64,000 bases of DNA from contig CALSOT010000002.1 in assembly GCA_943788045.1 (NCBI GenBank), positions 186,001-250,000 on the forward strand, written 5' to 3'. The DNA comes from an uncultured Polaribacter sp. (GTDB taxonomy: Bacteria; Bacteroidota; Bacteroidia; Flavobacteriales; Flavobacteriaceae). Each line of letters starts with the position of its first letter. Positions within the stretch are counted from its first letter, which is position 1. Below the pieces are notes generated by a model. The model was given only the letters and a program-made list of their open reading frames with translations. It had not been told where the DNA came from and did no database searches. A program made the position numbers and the translations under genes. Below, piece after piece: positions 8,756-16,950 of the stretch.

Positions 8756-9640
8756 TTATTTTAATAAGTTTTTTATTCTATTAAAATCTTCTTCCGAATG
8801 AAAAGGAATGGAAATTTTTCCTTTACCATTTGCACTCACACTAACGTCTATTTTATGTCCAAAGTATTCGCTAATATCTTTAATGCTAGTTTTTATGTAA
8901 GGCGGAATTTGTTTTTTCTTAGGTTTGGCAACAGTAGTAGATTTTAAATTCTTTACCAAGTCTTCAGTTTGTCTTACGGATAATTTTTCGCTCAAAATTC
9001 TCTCGTAAATAGCTAATTGATCTTCCGTGTTTTCAACATTAATCATTGCACGACCATGCCCCATAGAAATAAAACCATCTCTCATACCTGTCTGTAAAAT
9101 TGGATCTAATTTTAATAAACGTAAGTAATTTGTTACTGTCGAACGTTTTTTACCAACTCTTGTACTGAGTTCTTCTTGTGTGAGTTGAATTTCATCAATT
9201 AAACGTTGATACGATAAAGCTACTTCAATAGGATCTAAGTTTTTACGTTGTATATTTTCAACCAAAGCCATTTCTAGCATTTCTTGGTCATTGGCAAGCC
9301 TTATATAGGCAGGTACTGTTTTGTTTCCTATTAATTTGGATGCTCTAAAACGACGTTCACCAGAGACCAATTGAAATTGGTTTTTATCTATTTTTCTGAC
9401 AGTAATTGGTTGAATTACACCTAGCTCTTTTATAGAGTTTGCTAATTCATTCAGGGCTTCTTCATCAAAATAAGTTCTTGGTTGAAAAGGGTTTACATCA
9501 ATTAAATCTAATTCTATTTCTATAATACTTCCAACAACTTTATCAGCATTTTTATCTGATGCAGAAATAACGCTGGAAGATTCTTGTAATAATGCAGATA
9601 ACCCTCTCCCTAAAGCTTGCTTTTTGGTTGCTTTTGCCAT
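8756..9640 (-). CDS. parB: ParB/RepB/Spo0J chromosome-partitioning protein
   Basis: This protein binds centromere-like parS sites, spreads on DNA as a CTP-dependent clamp, and works with ParA in chromosome segregation. The N-terminal ALGRGLSALLQ is the ParA-interacting motif. The ParB/Srx-like nucleotide-binding domain includes NPFQPRTYFDEEAL near residue 51 and GERRFRASK near 94. A helix-turn-helix (LTQEELSTRVGKKRSTVTNYLRLL) lies around residues 152-175. A short basic linker precedes a dimerisation domain. The gene is one base behind parA. No parS-like palindrome was found within the window. Confidence 0.95.
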   Translation of the reverse strand: MAKATKKQALGRGLSALLQESSSVISASDKNADKVVGSIIEIELDLIDVNPFQPRTYFDEEALNELANSIKELGVIQPITVRKIDKNQFQLVSGERRFRASKLIGNKTVPAYIRLANDQEMLEMALVENIQRKNLDPIEVALSYQRLIDEIQLTQEELSTRVGKKRSTVTNYLRLLKLDPILQTGMRDGFISMGHGRAMINVENTEDQLAIYERILSEKLSVRQTEDLVKNLKSTTVAKPKKKQIPPYIKTSIKDISEYFGHKIDVSVSANGKGKISIPFHSEEDFNRIKNLLK

Positions 9641-9641
9641 T

Positions 9642-10406
9642 TTACGAATTCTTTTTTAATAATTCTTGAGCCAAATTTAAGTAATTTACAGCACCTTTAC
9701 TTGTTGCATCGTATGTAATTATACTTTCACCATAACTTGGCGCTTCACCTAAACGTGTGTTTCTCCTAATTATAGTATCAAAAACCATACTAGAAAAGTG
9801 TTTTCTAACTTCGTCAACTACTTGATTTGAAAGCCTTAGTCTAGAATCAAACATAGTTAGTAATAAGCCTTCTATGTCTAATTCTGCGTTATGAATGTTT
9901 TGTACACTTTTAATAGTGTTTAGTAGTTTTCCTAAACCCTCTAAAGCAAAGTATTCACATTGAATAGGTATAATGACAGAATCTGCGGCAACTAAAGAAT
10001 TTAATGTAATTAAACCTAGAGAAGGGGCACAGTCAATTAAGATATAGTCATAATCATCTTTAATTTCTTCTAAAGATTTTTTTAACATATATTCTCTATG
10101 CTGCTTGTCTACCAATTCGATTTCAATAGCGACTAAATCTATGTGCGCAGGAATAATATCTAAATTTGGGGATTCAGTTTTTACAATTGCTTCTTTGGCA
10201 GTAATGGAATGCTCTAAAACTTGGTATGTGCCAATTTCTACAGACTCAACATCGAGACCTAAACCAGAGGAAGCATTAGCTTGTGGGTCGGCATCAATTA
10301 ATAAAACTTTTTTCTCTAGAACTCCTAAAGATGCAGCTAAATTAATGCTTGTTGTTGTTTTACCAACACCTCCTTTTTGATTTGCAATCGCAATTATTTT
10401 ACCCAT
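9642..10406 (-). CDS. parA: ParA family partition ATPase
   Basis: This is a deviant-Walker ATPase that drives chromosome partition together with ParB. The deviant Walker A KGGVGKTTTSINLAASLG is at residues 11-28, with the signature first Lys. Walker A' and B motifs are LLIDADPQANASSG (about 35-48) and YILIDCAPSLGLITLNSL (about 121-138). At 254 residues this is a chromosomal ParA/Soj-type protein without an N-terminal regulatory domain. It is the first gene of a run of seven minus-strand genes. A TAGTTTTG box on the minus strand at 10475-10482 is a possible promoter. Confidence 0.95.
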   Translation of the reverse strand: MGKIIAIANQKGGVGKTTTSINLAASLGVLEKKVLLIDADPQANASSGLGLDVESVEIGTYQVLEHSITAKEAIVKTESPNLDIIPAHIDLVAIEIELVDKQHREYMLKKSLEEIKDDYDYILIDCAPSLGLITLNSLVAADSVIIPIQCEYFALEGLGKLLNTIKSVQNIHNAELDIEGLLLTMFDSRLRLSNQVVDEVRKHFSSMVFDTIIRRNTRLGEAPSYGESIITYDATSKGAVNYLNLAQELLKKNS

Positions 10407-10474
10407 TATATTTTTTTTATCTCTATGCAGTAAAAATACGTTTTTTTATGTTTTTAAAAAGTGAAAGATGTTAA

Positions 10475-10482
10475 CAAAACTA
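10475..10482 (-). promoter_or_regulatory. Possible -7 box for parA operon
   Basis: On the minus strand this reads TAGTTTTG, a match to the Bacteroidota -7 consensus TAnnTTTG, about 70 bases upstream of the parA start. I see no clear -33 TTTG at the right distance, so the call rests on one element. Confidence 0.35.
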
Positions 10483-10551
10483 TAAAAAAAATAAATTGTT
10501 GATTATCGGGTTTTTATGCTTTTACCTCACAGTTTTGATAGAAAATGTATC

Positions 10552-10580
10552 AAAAAAACCGAAGCATAAACTTCGGTTTT
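10552..10580 (-). terminator. Rho-independent terminator after pepD
   Basis: The arms AAAACCGAAG and CTTCGGTTTT form a perfect 10-bp stem with a six-base loop. On the minus strand the 3' arm runs into seven consecutive T. It lies just past the pepD stop. Confidence 0.85.
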
Positions 10581-10597
10581 AAATAGGCGTTAATGTT

Positions 10598-12058
10598 CTA
10601 TTTTTTCGGAATATTCTCTAAAATTTCTAATAGAAAGTTCCAAAATTTTTGAGTTGAGGAGATGGAAGCTCTTTCGTCTGGAGAATGAGCCCCTAAAATA
10701 GTTGGTCCAAAAGAAACCATATCCATGTCGGGATAATTTTGTCCTAAAATTCCACACTCTAAACCTGCGTGACAAGCAGCTACATGTGCTTTTTCTGTGT
10801 GTAATTCTTTATATAAATGAGCAACTACCTCCAAGATTTTGGAATTTACATTAGGTTGCCATCCTGGATATTCTCCTGATAAATCAACATGAAATCCAGA
10901 CAATTCAAAAGCAGATTTTAAAGAATTCGCTAAATCAGATTTATTGCTTTCTGATGAAGAGCGAGTTAAGCATCCAATTTTTATATGTCCGTTTTTTACA
11001 ATCACTCTCGCTATATTGTTAGATGTTTCCACCAAATCAGCAATATCAGGACTCATCCTATACACTCCGTTGTGAGCAGCGTAAATAGATTTAATTAAAC
11101 CTTCTTGAACCCCTAATTCGATTACTTTTTCTGGTGCCGTTATCTCTTGAATATCAACAGTTAATTTAGGTTCTAGTGTTAAAAATTCTTCTTTTATATT
11201 GTTGATAAGTAAGCTTGTTTCAAAGAGAAAAGCTTCTTTAGAAATTGTGTCAATAGTTACAATAGCAAAACTTTCACGCGGAATAGCATTTCGTAAACTA
11301 CCTCCGTTTATTTCTGAAATTCTTAGACCAAAATTTGTAAAGCCATCAAATAACAAACGGTTCATAATTTTGTTGGCATTTGCGAGCTCTTTAATGATAT
11401 CCATACCAGAATGCCCACCATTTAACCCTTTAACAGAAATTGAAAATGCGGTAGAATTTTTAGGGATTTCTTCTTCGCGATAATTTCTAGTAGCTGTGAC
11501 ATCTACACCACCGGCACATCCTATTCCTATTTCGTTGTCTTCTTCTGTGTCTAAATTTAAAAGAATGTCTCCTTCTAAAATACCGCCTTCTAATCCCATT
11601 GCACCCGTCATACCGGTTTCTTCATCAATGGTAAAAAGAGCTTCAATATTTGGGTGTTGTATATTATCAGAAGATAAAATTGCCATAATTGCTGCAACTC
11701 CTAAACCATTATCAGCGCCTAAAGTGGTTCCATCGGCAGTAACCCAATCACCATCAATTAGCATTTTAATGCCCTCTTTATCAAAATCAAAAACAGTATC
11801 AGAATTTTTTTGATGAACCATATCTAAGTGACTTTGCAGAACAACTGTTTTTCTATCCTCAAGGCCTTTTGTTGCAAGCTTTTTTATAATTACATTACCA
11901 ACTTTATCAACGAAAGTATCTAGGTTTAGTTTTTTACCAAAATCTACCATAAATTGAATTACACGTTCTTCTTTTTTTGAAGGACGAGGAACTGCGTTTA
12001 AATCTGCAAAGTGATTCCAAACTATTTTAGGTTCTAAATTTCTTACTGCATTACTCAT
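10598..12058 (-). CDS. pepD: Aminoacyl-histidine dipeptidase (M20 family)
   Basis: This cytosolic zinc dipeptidase hydrolyses Xaa-His dipeptides such as carnosine. Zinc ligands and catalytic residues are visible: QSHLDMVH (His78, catalytic Asp80), GADNGLGVAA (bridging Asp116) and TIDEETGMTG (Glu146-147). The C-terminal part has CHAGLECG and FGPTILGAHSPDER with the last His ligand. At 486 residues it matches the PepD/carnosinase-like family with a lid domain. It starts 26 bases after the nitroreductase stop, suggesting cotranscription, and is followed by a strong terminator. Confidence 0.93.
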   Translation of the reverse strand: MSNAVRNLEPKIVWNHFADLNAVPRPSKKEERVIQFMVDFGKKLNLDTFVDKVGNVIIKKLATKGLEDRKTVVLQSHLDMVHQKNSDTVFDFDKEGIKMLIDGDWVTADGTTLGADNGLGVAAIMAILSSDNIQHPNIEALFTIDEETGMTGAMGLEGGILEGDILLNLDTEEDNEIGIGCAGGVDVTATRNYREEEIPKNSTAFSISVKGLNGGHSGMDIIKELANANKIMNRLLFDGFTNFGLRISEINGGSLRNAIPRESFAIVTIDTISKEAFLFETSLLINNIKEEFLTLEPKLTVDIQEITAPEKVIELGVQEGLIKSIYAAHNGVYRMSPDIADLVETSNNIARVIVKNGHIKIGCLTRSSSESNKSDLANSLKSAFELSGFHVDLSGEYPGWQPNVNSKILEVVAHLYKELHTEKAHVAACHAGLECGILGQNYPDMDMVSFGPTILGAHSPDERASISSTQKFWNFLLEILENIPKK

Positions 12059-12084
12059 TTCGTAAATTAATTTTTTATGTAAAA

Positions 12085-12717
12085 TTAGTTAATTTCTAAC
12101 ACTATTTCTTGTGTTTCTTTTCTGACTTTTTTTAAATCTTTCATGTAACAATCATCAGCTCTGAAACCAACAGGAAGAGCTAAAATAGATTTTAAATTAT
12201 GTGATTTTAGGTTCAGAATTTCATCATATTTATCGGGAATGAAACCTTCCATCGGGCAAGCATCAATTTTTTCTACAGCACAAACGGTCATGAGATTTCC
12301 TAATGCAATATATGCTTGGTTTTTATTCCATAGAAGCAATTCTTCCTGTGTTTTATTTTCAATATCCACAGTCAAGAAATCTTTAAAAGGTTTTGTTGTT
12401 TCTTCGGGTGTATTTCTAATTTTCTGAACGAGATTAAAGTAGTTCTCCACTTCTTCAGTTGTGTAGTTGTTTGGCACACATATAACCAAAACATGAGAAG
12501 CTTCAAATATTTGATTTTGATTAAAAGAATGTGGAATCAATTCTTTTTGAATTCCTTTATTTTTAACTACTACTAGCTTTATGGGTTGCAAGCCGTAAGA
12601 AGTTGCTGTTAGGTTAAAAGCTTCTTTTAATGTATTTATTTGTTTTTCTGAAAGCTGTTTTTTAGTATCGAACTTTTTTACAGCATATCGCCATTTTAGA
12701 TTATCTATAATATTCAT
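12085..12717 (-). CDS. NAD(P)H-dependent nitroreductase family protein
   Basis: This is a predicted FMN-dependent oxidoreductase of the NfsB/nitroreductase fold, using NAD(P)H to reduce nitroaromatics or quinones. The N-terminal LKWRYAVKKFDTKKQLS carries the conserved RYxxKKFD phosphate-binding segment, and SYGLQPIKLVVV follows near residue 40. The C-terminal half has AVEKIDACPMEGF and LPVGFRADDC, the usual cofactor-contact regions of NfsB-like proteins. At 210 residues it is typical. It is the first gene of a two-gene unit with pepD. Physiological substrate is unknown. Confidence 0.88.
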   Translation of the reverse strand: MNIIDNLKWRYAVKKFDTKKQLSEKQINTLKEAFNLTATSYGLQPIKLVVVKNKGIQKELIPHSFNQNQIFEASHVLVICVPNNYTTEEVENYFNLVQKIRNTPEETTKPFKDFLTVDIENKTQEELLLWNKNQAYIALGNLMTVCAVEKIDACPMEGFIPDKYDEILNLKSHNLKSILALPVGFRADDCYMKDLKKVRKETQEIVLEIN

Positions 12718-12828
12718 GTTTGTTAATTATTGTGCGAAAATACTCTATTCTTTTTGATGAATTAGGCCTATATGATTATAAAAATTTATGAGGGTATAGA
12801 TGATTTTTTGTATCTTGAAAAGAAAACT

Positions 12829-14115
12829 ATGAATGAAGAATTTCTTCATTATGTATGGAAATATCAATTATTCTCATTTCATGATTTAAAAACTACGATT
12901 GATGAAGATCTAACAATTTTGAAAGTAGGAAGTCATAATCATAATTCAGGTCCAGACTTTCTTAATTCTAAAATAGAAATTAATAATCAGCTTTGGTTTG
13001 GTAATATTGAGATTCATTTAAAATCTTCTGATTGGTATGCGCATCACCATGAAATTGATCAGAACTATGATGCAGTTATTTTGCATGTTGTTTGGGAGGA
13101 TGATGCAACTATTTTTATGAAGAATAATAAACCTTTACCTGTCTTGGTTTTAAAAGATTTTATTTTGAAGTCAGCTTTAAATAACTATCAAAATCTATTT
13201 TCAGTCAGACAAAGGTGGATTCCTTGTGAAATGGAAATAAGCTCTATTGACAACTTTACCTTAAGTAATTGGAAAGAACGTTTGTTTTTTGAACGTTTAG
13301 AACGAAAATCAGATGCAATGAATTCGCTTTTAGTGATGAATAAAAATGATTTTGAGGCGGTTTTATTTCAGTTATTGGCGAAGAATTTTGGATTAAAGGT
13401 AAATGGAGATGCTTTTTTCAACTTAGCGAAGTCTTTTGATTTTTCAATTTTAAGAAAAGTGAGATCTGATGAGCTGCAATTATCAGCTTTATTATTTGGA
13501 CAAGCAGGTTTTTTAGATGCAAAAATTGAAGATGAGTATCATCAACAGTTGAAGATTGAATATAAATATTTACTACATAAATATAGCTTGCAACCGATCG
13601 TAAATATGCAGTTTTCTTTTTTTAGAATGAGACCTCCTAACTTTCCAACCATTCGAATTGCTCAATTTGTTTCTTTGTATCATCTTCATCAAAATTTGTT
13701 TTCAAAAATAATCCAAATAGATTCCTTAAAAGGTTTTTATAAATTATTTGATGTGAGTATAAATCCATTTTGGAAAACACATTATACTTTTGATAAAATC
13801 TCAAAATCATCACCTAAAAAAATAACAAAATCTTTTGTAGATCTATTACTAATAAACACAATTATTCCTTTAAAATTTTTATATCAAAAAAATAGGGGAG
13901 AAGTAAATGAAAATGAATTTTTGGACATTCTTCAGGAAATAAAATCAGAAAAGAACAGTATCATTACTAAATTTAATGAAATTGGAGTAAAAGCTAAAAA
14001 CGCCTATGAATCTCAATCTTTAATAGAACTTAAAAATAATTTTTGCGAAAAAAAACTTTGTTTACAATGTGCAATAGGGGTGAAATTGTTGAGTTCTGGG
14101 TTGTCTAAATCTTAG
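12829..14115 (+). CDS. DUF2851 family protein
   Basis: This Bacteroidota protein of unknown function matches the DUF2851 family. Conserved features are NEEFLHYVWKYQLF at the N-terminus, GxxHNSGPDFLNSKI near residue 37, and GNIEIHLKSSDWYAHHHEID with clustered His residues near 56-75. FRMRPPNFPTIRIAQF is near 265, and a Cys-rich end is KLCLQCAIG. His- and Asp-rich motifs suggest a nuclease-like or metal-binding fold, but that is inference. I chose the ATG at 12829 because NEEFLHYVWK is the typical family start. An ATG 19 codons upstream (12772) is in frame but adds a non-conserved leader. Confidence 0.85.
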   Translation: MNEEFLHYVWKYQLFSFHDLKTTIDEDLTILKVGSHNHNSGPDFLNSKIEINNQLWFGNIEIHLKSSDWYAHHHEIDQNYDAVILHVVWEDDATIFMKNNKPLPVLVLKDFILKSALNNYQNLFSVRQRWIPCEMEISSIDNFTLSNWKERLFFERLERKSDAMNSLLVMNKNDFEAVLFQLLAKNFGLKVNGDAFFNLAKSFDFSILRKVRSDELQLSALLFGQAGFLDAKIEDEYHQQLKIEYKYLLHKYSLQPIVNMQFSFFRMRPPNFPTIRIAQFVSLYHLHQNLFSKIIQIDSLKGFYKLFDVSINPFWKTHYTFDKISKSSPKKITKSFVDLLLINTIIPLKFLYQKNRGEVNENEFLDILQEIKSEKNSIITKFNEIGVKAKNAYESQSLIELKNNFCEKKLCLQCAIGVKLLSSGLSKS

Positions 14116-14137
14116 TATTTATTATTGATATAAAAAA

Positions 14138-14168
14138 AATGCTCAAAAATTAATCATTTTTGAGCATT
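14138..14168 (-). terminator. Terminator between convergent DUF2851 and E1 genes
   Basis: The arms AATGCTCAAAAAT and ATTTTTGAGCATT form a perfect 13-bp stem with a five-base loop. On the minus strand it is followed by eight T (complement of 14132-14139), so it mainly ends the E1 transcript. It may also stop the plus-strand transcript. Confidence 0.88.
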
Positions 14169-14191
14169 AGTAAATGTTATTTAAAACGACC

Positions 14192-16645
14192 TTAATATAG
14201 GTTTTTATATTTACTTGGATTTTCGTCATTCATTATTTCGTAAATTTTTTCAAAAATATCTTCAGCAGAAGGTTTAGAGAAATAATCTCCATCTGTACCA
14301 TAGGCAGTTCTATGCGCTTTTGCTGTTAAAGTAGCTGGTTTACTATCTAAATGCATGTAACCATTTTGATTTTCTAAAATTTCTTGTAGAATATATGCAG
14401 AAGCTCCTCCAGGGATATCTTCATCAATAATTAATAATTTATTTGTTTTGGCTAAACTTTTTACGCAATCATGATTTACATCAAAAGGGAGCAAGCTTTG
14501 CGCATCTATAATTTCTATATCTATAGATACTTGTTGCAGTTCTTTTGCTACTTCTTCTACAATTCTCAGCGTAGATCCGTAAGAAACAACAGTTAAATCG
14601 GCACCTTCTTTAATGGTTTCAACAACACCAATAGGTGTTTTATATTCTCCTAAATTTAAAGGTAATTCTTCTTTTAATCGGTATCCGTTTAAGCACTCAA
14701 TAACCAGGGCTGGTTCATCACCTTCTAGTAAGGTGTTATAAAACCCGGCTGCTTTTGTCATGTTTCTGGGAACTAATACATGAATTCCTCTAACATTACT
14801 TATGATTCCTGCCATGGGCGAACCTGCATGCCAAATGCCTTCAAGTCTGTGTCCTCGCGTTCTTATAATTAGCGGTGCTTTTTGTTTTCCGAAAGTTCTG
14901 TAATGAAGTGTTGCTAGATCATCACTCATAATTTGCAGAGCATAAAGCAAATAATCTAAATACTGTATTTCTGCAATTGGTCTTAAACCACGCATTGCTA
15001 AACCAATACCCTGGCCAATAATTGTAGCTTCTCTAATACCAGTATCTGCTACTCTTATTTCTCCATATTTTTCTTGAAGACCTTCTAATCCTTGATTTAC
15101 ATCACCAATAAAACCGGCATCTTCACCAAAAATTACTACTTCAGGGTGTTTCTTTAAAATTGCATCAAAGTTATCTCTCATGATAACTCTTGCATCTACT
15201 AAAGTTTTATTTTTAGCATAAACAGGTTTTTTTTCAGATACACTTAAAGCATTAAAGTCTGATTCACTATGTAGAAGTGATGAAAATTTTTGGGTAGCTA
15301 TTTTTATTGTTTTTTTTATAAAATTTTGGAGTAATATTTTTTCTGCAAAATTTTCGTCTGTCAAATAACGTATCGATTTTCTTGTTGCGGATAAAACGTC
15401 TTTTCTACTAGGCTCTACTATCGCTATTAAATCTTCCTTAAGTTTGCTGATAAAAGTGCCGTTTTTACTTTTTTCAGCAACATTCTCTAATAATTGACAA
15501 GCGGTAGTAACTTCTTGCTTTATCTCATTAATATAGGCGTTCCATGCATTTCTCTTAGCACTTAAGACTTCTTTTTTTGCTTCTTTTTCTAGTATTATAA
15601 TTTCTTCTTCAGAATCTATAAAGCGTAAAGTTTCACCACCATCAGTTTCTAACTCAAAGTCTAAAATCCATTTTCGCATTTTTTGAATACAATCGTGTTC
15701 TTTTTCCCAAGCTAACCTTTCAGCTCCTTTATATCTTTCATGAGATCCAGATGTTGAATGACCTTGAGGTTGCGTTAATTCCTTAACGTGAATTAAGATT
15801 GGCACGTGTTCTTCTCTTGCAATTTTTGCTGCTTTATTGTAAGTATCTATTAGTTTTACATAGTCCCAGCCATTTACTACAAAAATTTCATAACCATTTG
15901 CATTCTCTTCTCTTTGAAATCCTTTTAATATTTCTGAAATACTTTCTTTAGTTGTTTGATGTTTTGCGTGAACCGAAATACCATATTGATCATCCCAAAC
16001 ACTCATGAGCATTGGTACTTGTAAAACACCTGCAGCATTTATTGTTTCAAAAAATAGACCTTCACTTGTACTTGCGTTTCCGATTGTTCCCCAAGCGACT
16101 TCGTTCCCTTTATTTGAAAATTTAGATTTATGCTGAACACTTTTTTCGTGCCTATAAATTTTTGATGCTTGAGCTAAACCTAACAAACGAGGCATTTGAG
16201 CAGCAGTTGGTGAAATATCTGAGCTTGAGTTGTATTGATTTGTTAAATTTTTCCAAGTACCGTCTTCATTTAAACTATGAGTAGAAAAATGCCCACCCAT
16301 TTGTCTCCCTGCAGACATAGGATCAGCTTTTATATCTGTGTGTGCATATAAACCCGCAAAGAATTGCTGCGGTGTTAACTCGCCAATGGCCATCATAAAG
16401 GTTTGATCTCTGTAATAACCAGATCTAAAATCTCCGATTTTAAAGGCCTTGGCCATTGCCAATTGCGGCACTTCTTTTCCATCACCAAAAATTCCAAATT
16501 TTGCTTTTCCAGTTAAAACCTCCCTGCGACCCAATAAACTGCACTCTCTGCTAATTTTAGCAATTCTGTAATCATTTAAAACTTCTGTTTTAAAATCCTC
16601 AAAAGAAAGTTTTTGTTTATTGTCACTCTGTGTTTCTTGCAGCAT
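14192..16645 (-). CDS. Fused alpha/beta E1 of a 2-oxoacid dehydrogenase
   Basis: This is a thiamine-diphosphate E1 that decarboxylates a 2-oxoacid (branched-chain or pyruvate-type) and feeds the lipoyl E2. The first ~430 residues are the alpha part, with GNASTSEG at 189-196 and WDDQYGISV at 217-225 where the classic GDG...NN cofactor motif lies. HSTSGSHERYKG near 300 is the phosphorylation-loop-like segment. The last ~340 residues are the beta part, with VIFGEDAGFIGDVNQGL, EIQYLDYLLYALQ and DAQSLLPFD. At 817 aa it is the single-chain alpha/beta form seen in Bacteroidota. The substrate cannot be fixed from sequence. No E2 or E3 genes are adjacent. Confidence 0.9.
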   Translation of the reverse strand: MLQETQSDNKQKLSFEDFKTEVLNDYRIAKISRECSLLGRREVLTGKAKFGIFGDGKEVPQLAMAKAFKIGDFRSGYYRDQTFMMAIGELTPQQFFAGLYAHTDIKADPMSAGRQMGGHFSTHSLNEDGTWKNLTNQYNSSSDISPTAAQMPRLLGLAQASKIYRHEKSVQHKSKFSNKGNEVAWGTIGNASTSEGLFFETINAAGVLQVPMLMSVWDDQYGISVHAKHQTTKESISEILKGFQREENANGYEIFVVNGWDYVKLIDTYNKAAKIAREEHVPILIHVKELTQPQGHSTSGSHERYKGAERLAWEKEHDCIQKMRKWILDFELETDGGETLRFIDSEEEIIILEKEAKKEVLSAKRNAWNAYINEIKQEVTTACQLLENVAEKSKNGTFISKLKEDLIAIVEPSRKDVLSATRKSIRYLTDENFAEKILLQNFIKKTIKIATQKFSSLLHSESDFNALSVSEKKPVYAKNKTLVDARVIMRDNFDAILKKHPEVVIFGEDAGFIGDVNQGLEGLQEKYGEIRVADTGIREATIIGQGIGLAMRGLRPIAEIQYLDYLLYALQIMSDDLATLHYRTFGKQKAPLIIRTRGHRLEGIWHAGSPMAGIISNVRGIHVLVPRNMTKAAGFYNTLLEGDEPALVIECLNGYRLKEELPLNLGEYKTPIGVVETIKEGADLTVVSYGSTLRIVEEVAKELQQVSIDIEIIDAQSLLPFDVNHDCVKSLAKTNKLLIIDEDIPGGASAYILQEILENQNGYMHLDSKPATLTAKAHRTAYGTDGDYFSKPSAEDIFEKIYEIMNDENPSKYKNLY

Positions 16646-16950
16646 TTTATCGGGTGTTTGAAAACGAATGTAAAGATAGTTTTTTTACTTGATATTTAAA
16701 ATAAATAATAAATTATTGATAATATGATACTTTACGGTGTTTTTGTAAGGTTTATTTTTGAGATAATGTAAATAAAGTGGGTTTCATTTTCACAATATAT
16801 TTTTTTTGATGAATTGATATGTCTAGTTGAAATATCCAACTACCAGGTTCTTTTGTCGTTTATTTTTTTTTTAATTATCACAGATTACTATTATCTGATT
16901 AAAAAGAATACTATTCTTCGTGTATGTTCTTTTAATTATTTTTGAGAACT
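16646..16950. other. 305-base AT-rich spacer with one inverted repeat
   Basis: No convincing ORF is present. It contains long T runs and a small inverted repeat, TAGTTG at 16824-16829 with CAACTA at 16837-16842. It should carry the E1 promoter (minus strand, high-coordinate end) and the 3' untranslated end of the M1-like gene. Confidence 0.6.

Noticed and set aside
8756..10597. parS site near parAB
   Set aside because: I looked for a TGTTTCACGTGAAACA-like palindrome and found none; TTTCACGTTTCA inside the PspC gene (near 23652) is not a proper palindrome.
11496..11813. Plus-strand ORF of 105 codons
   Set aside because: It is a shadow of pepD, rich in Ser/Pro as expected from the reverse frame.
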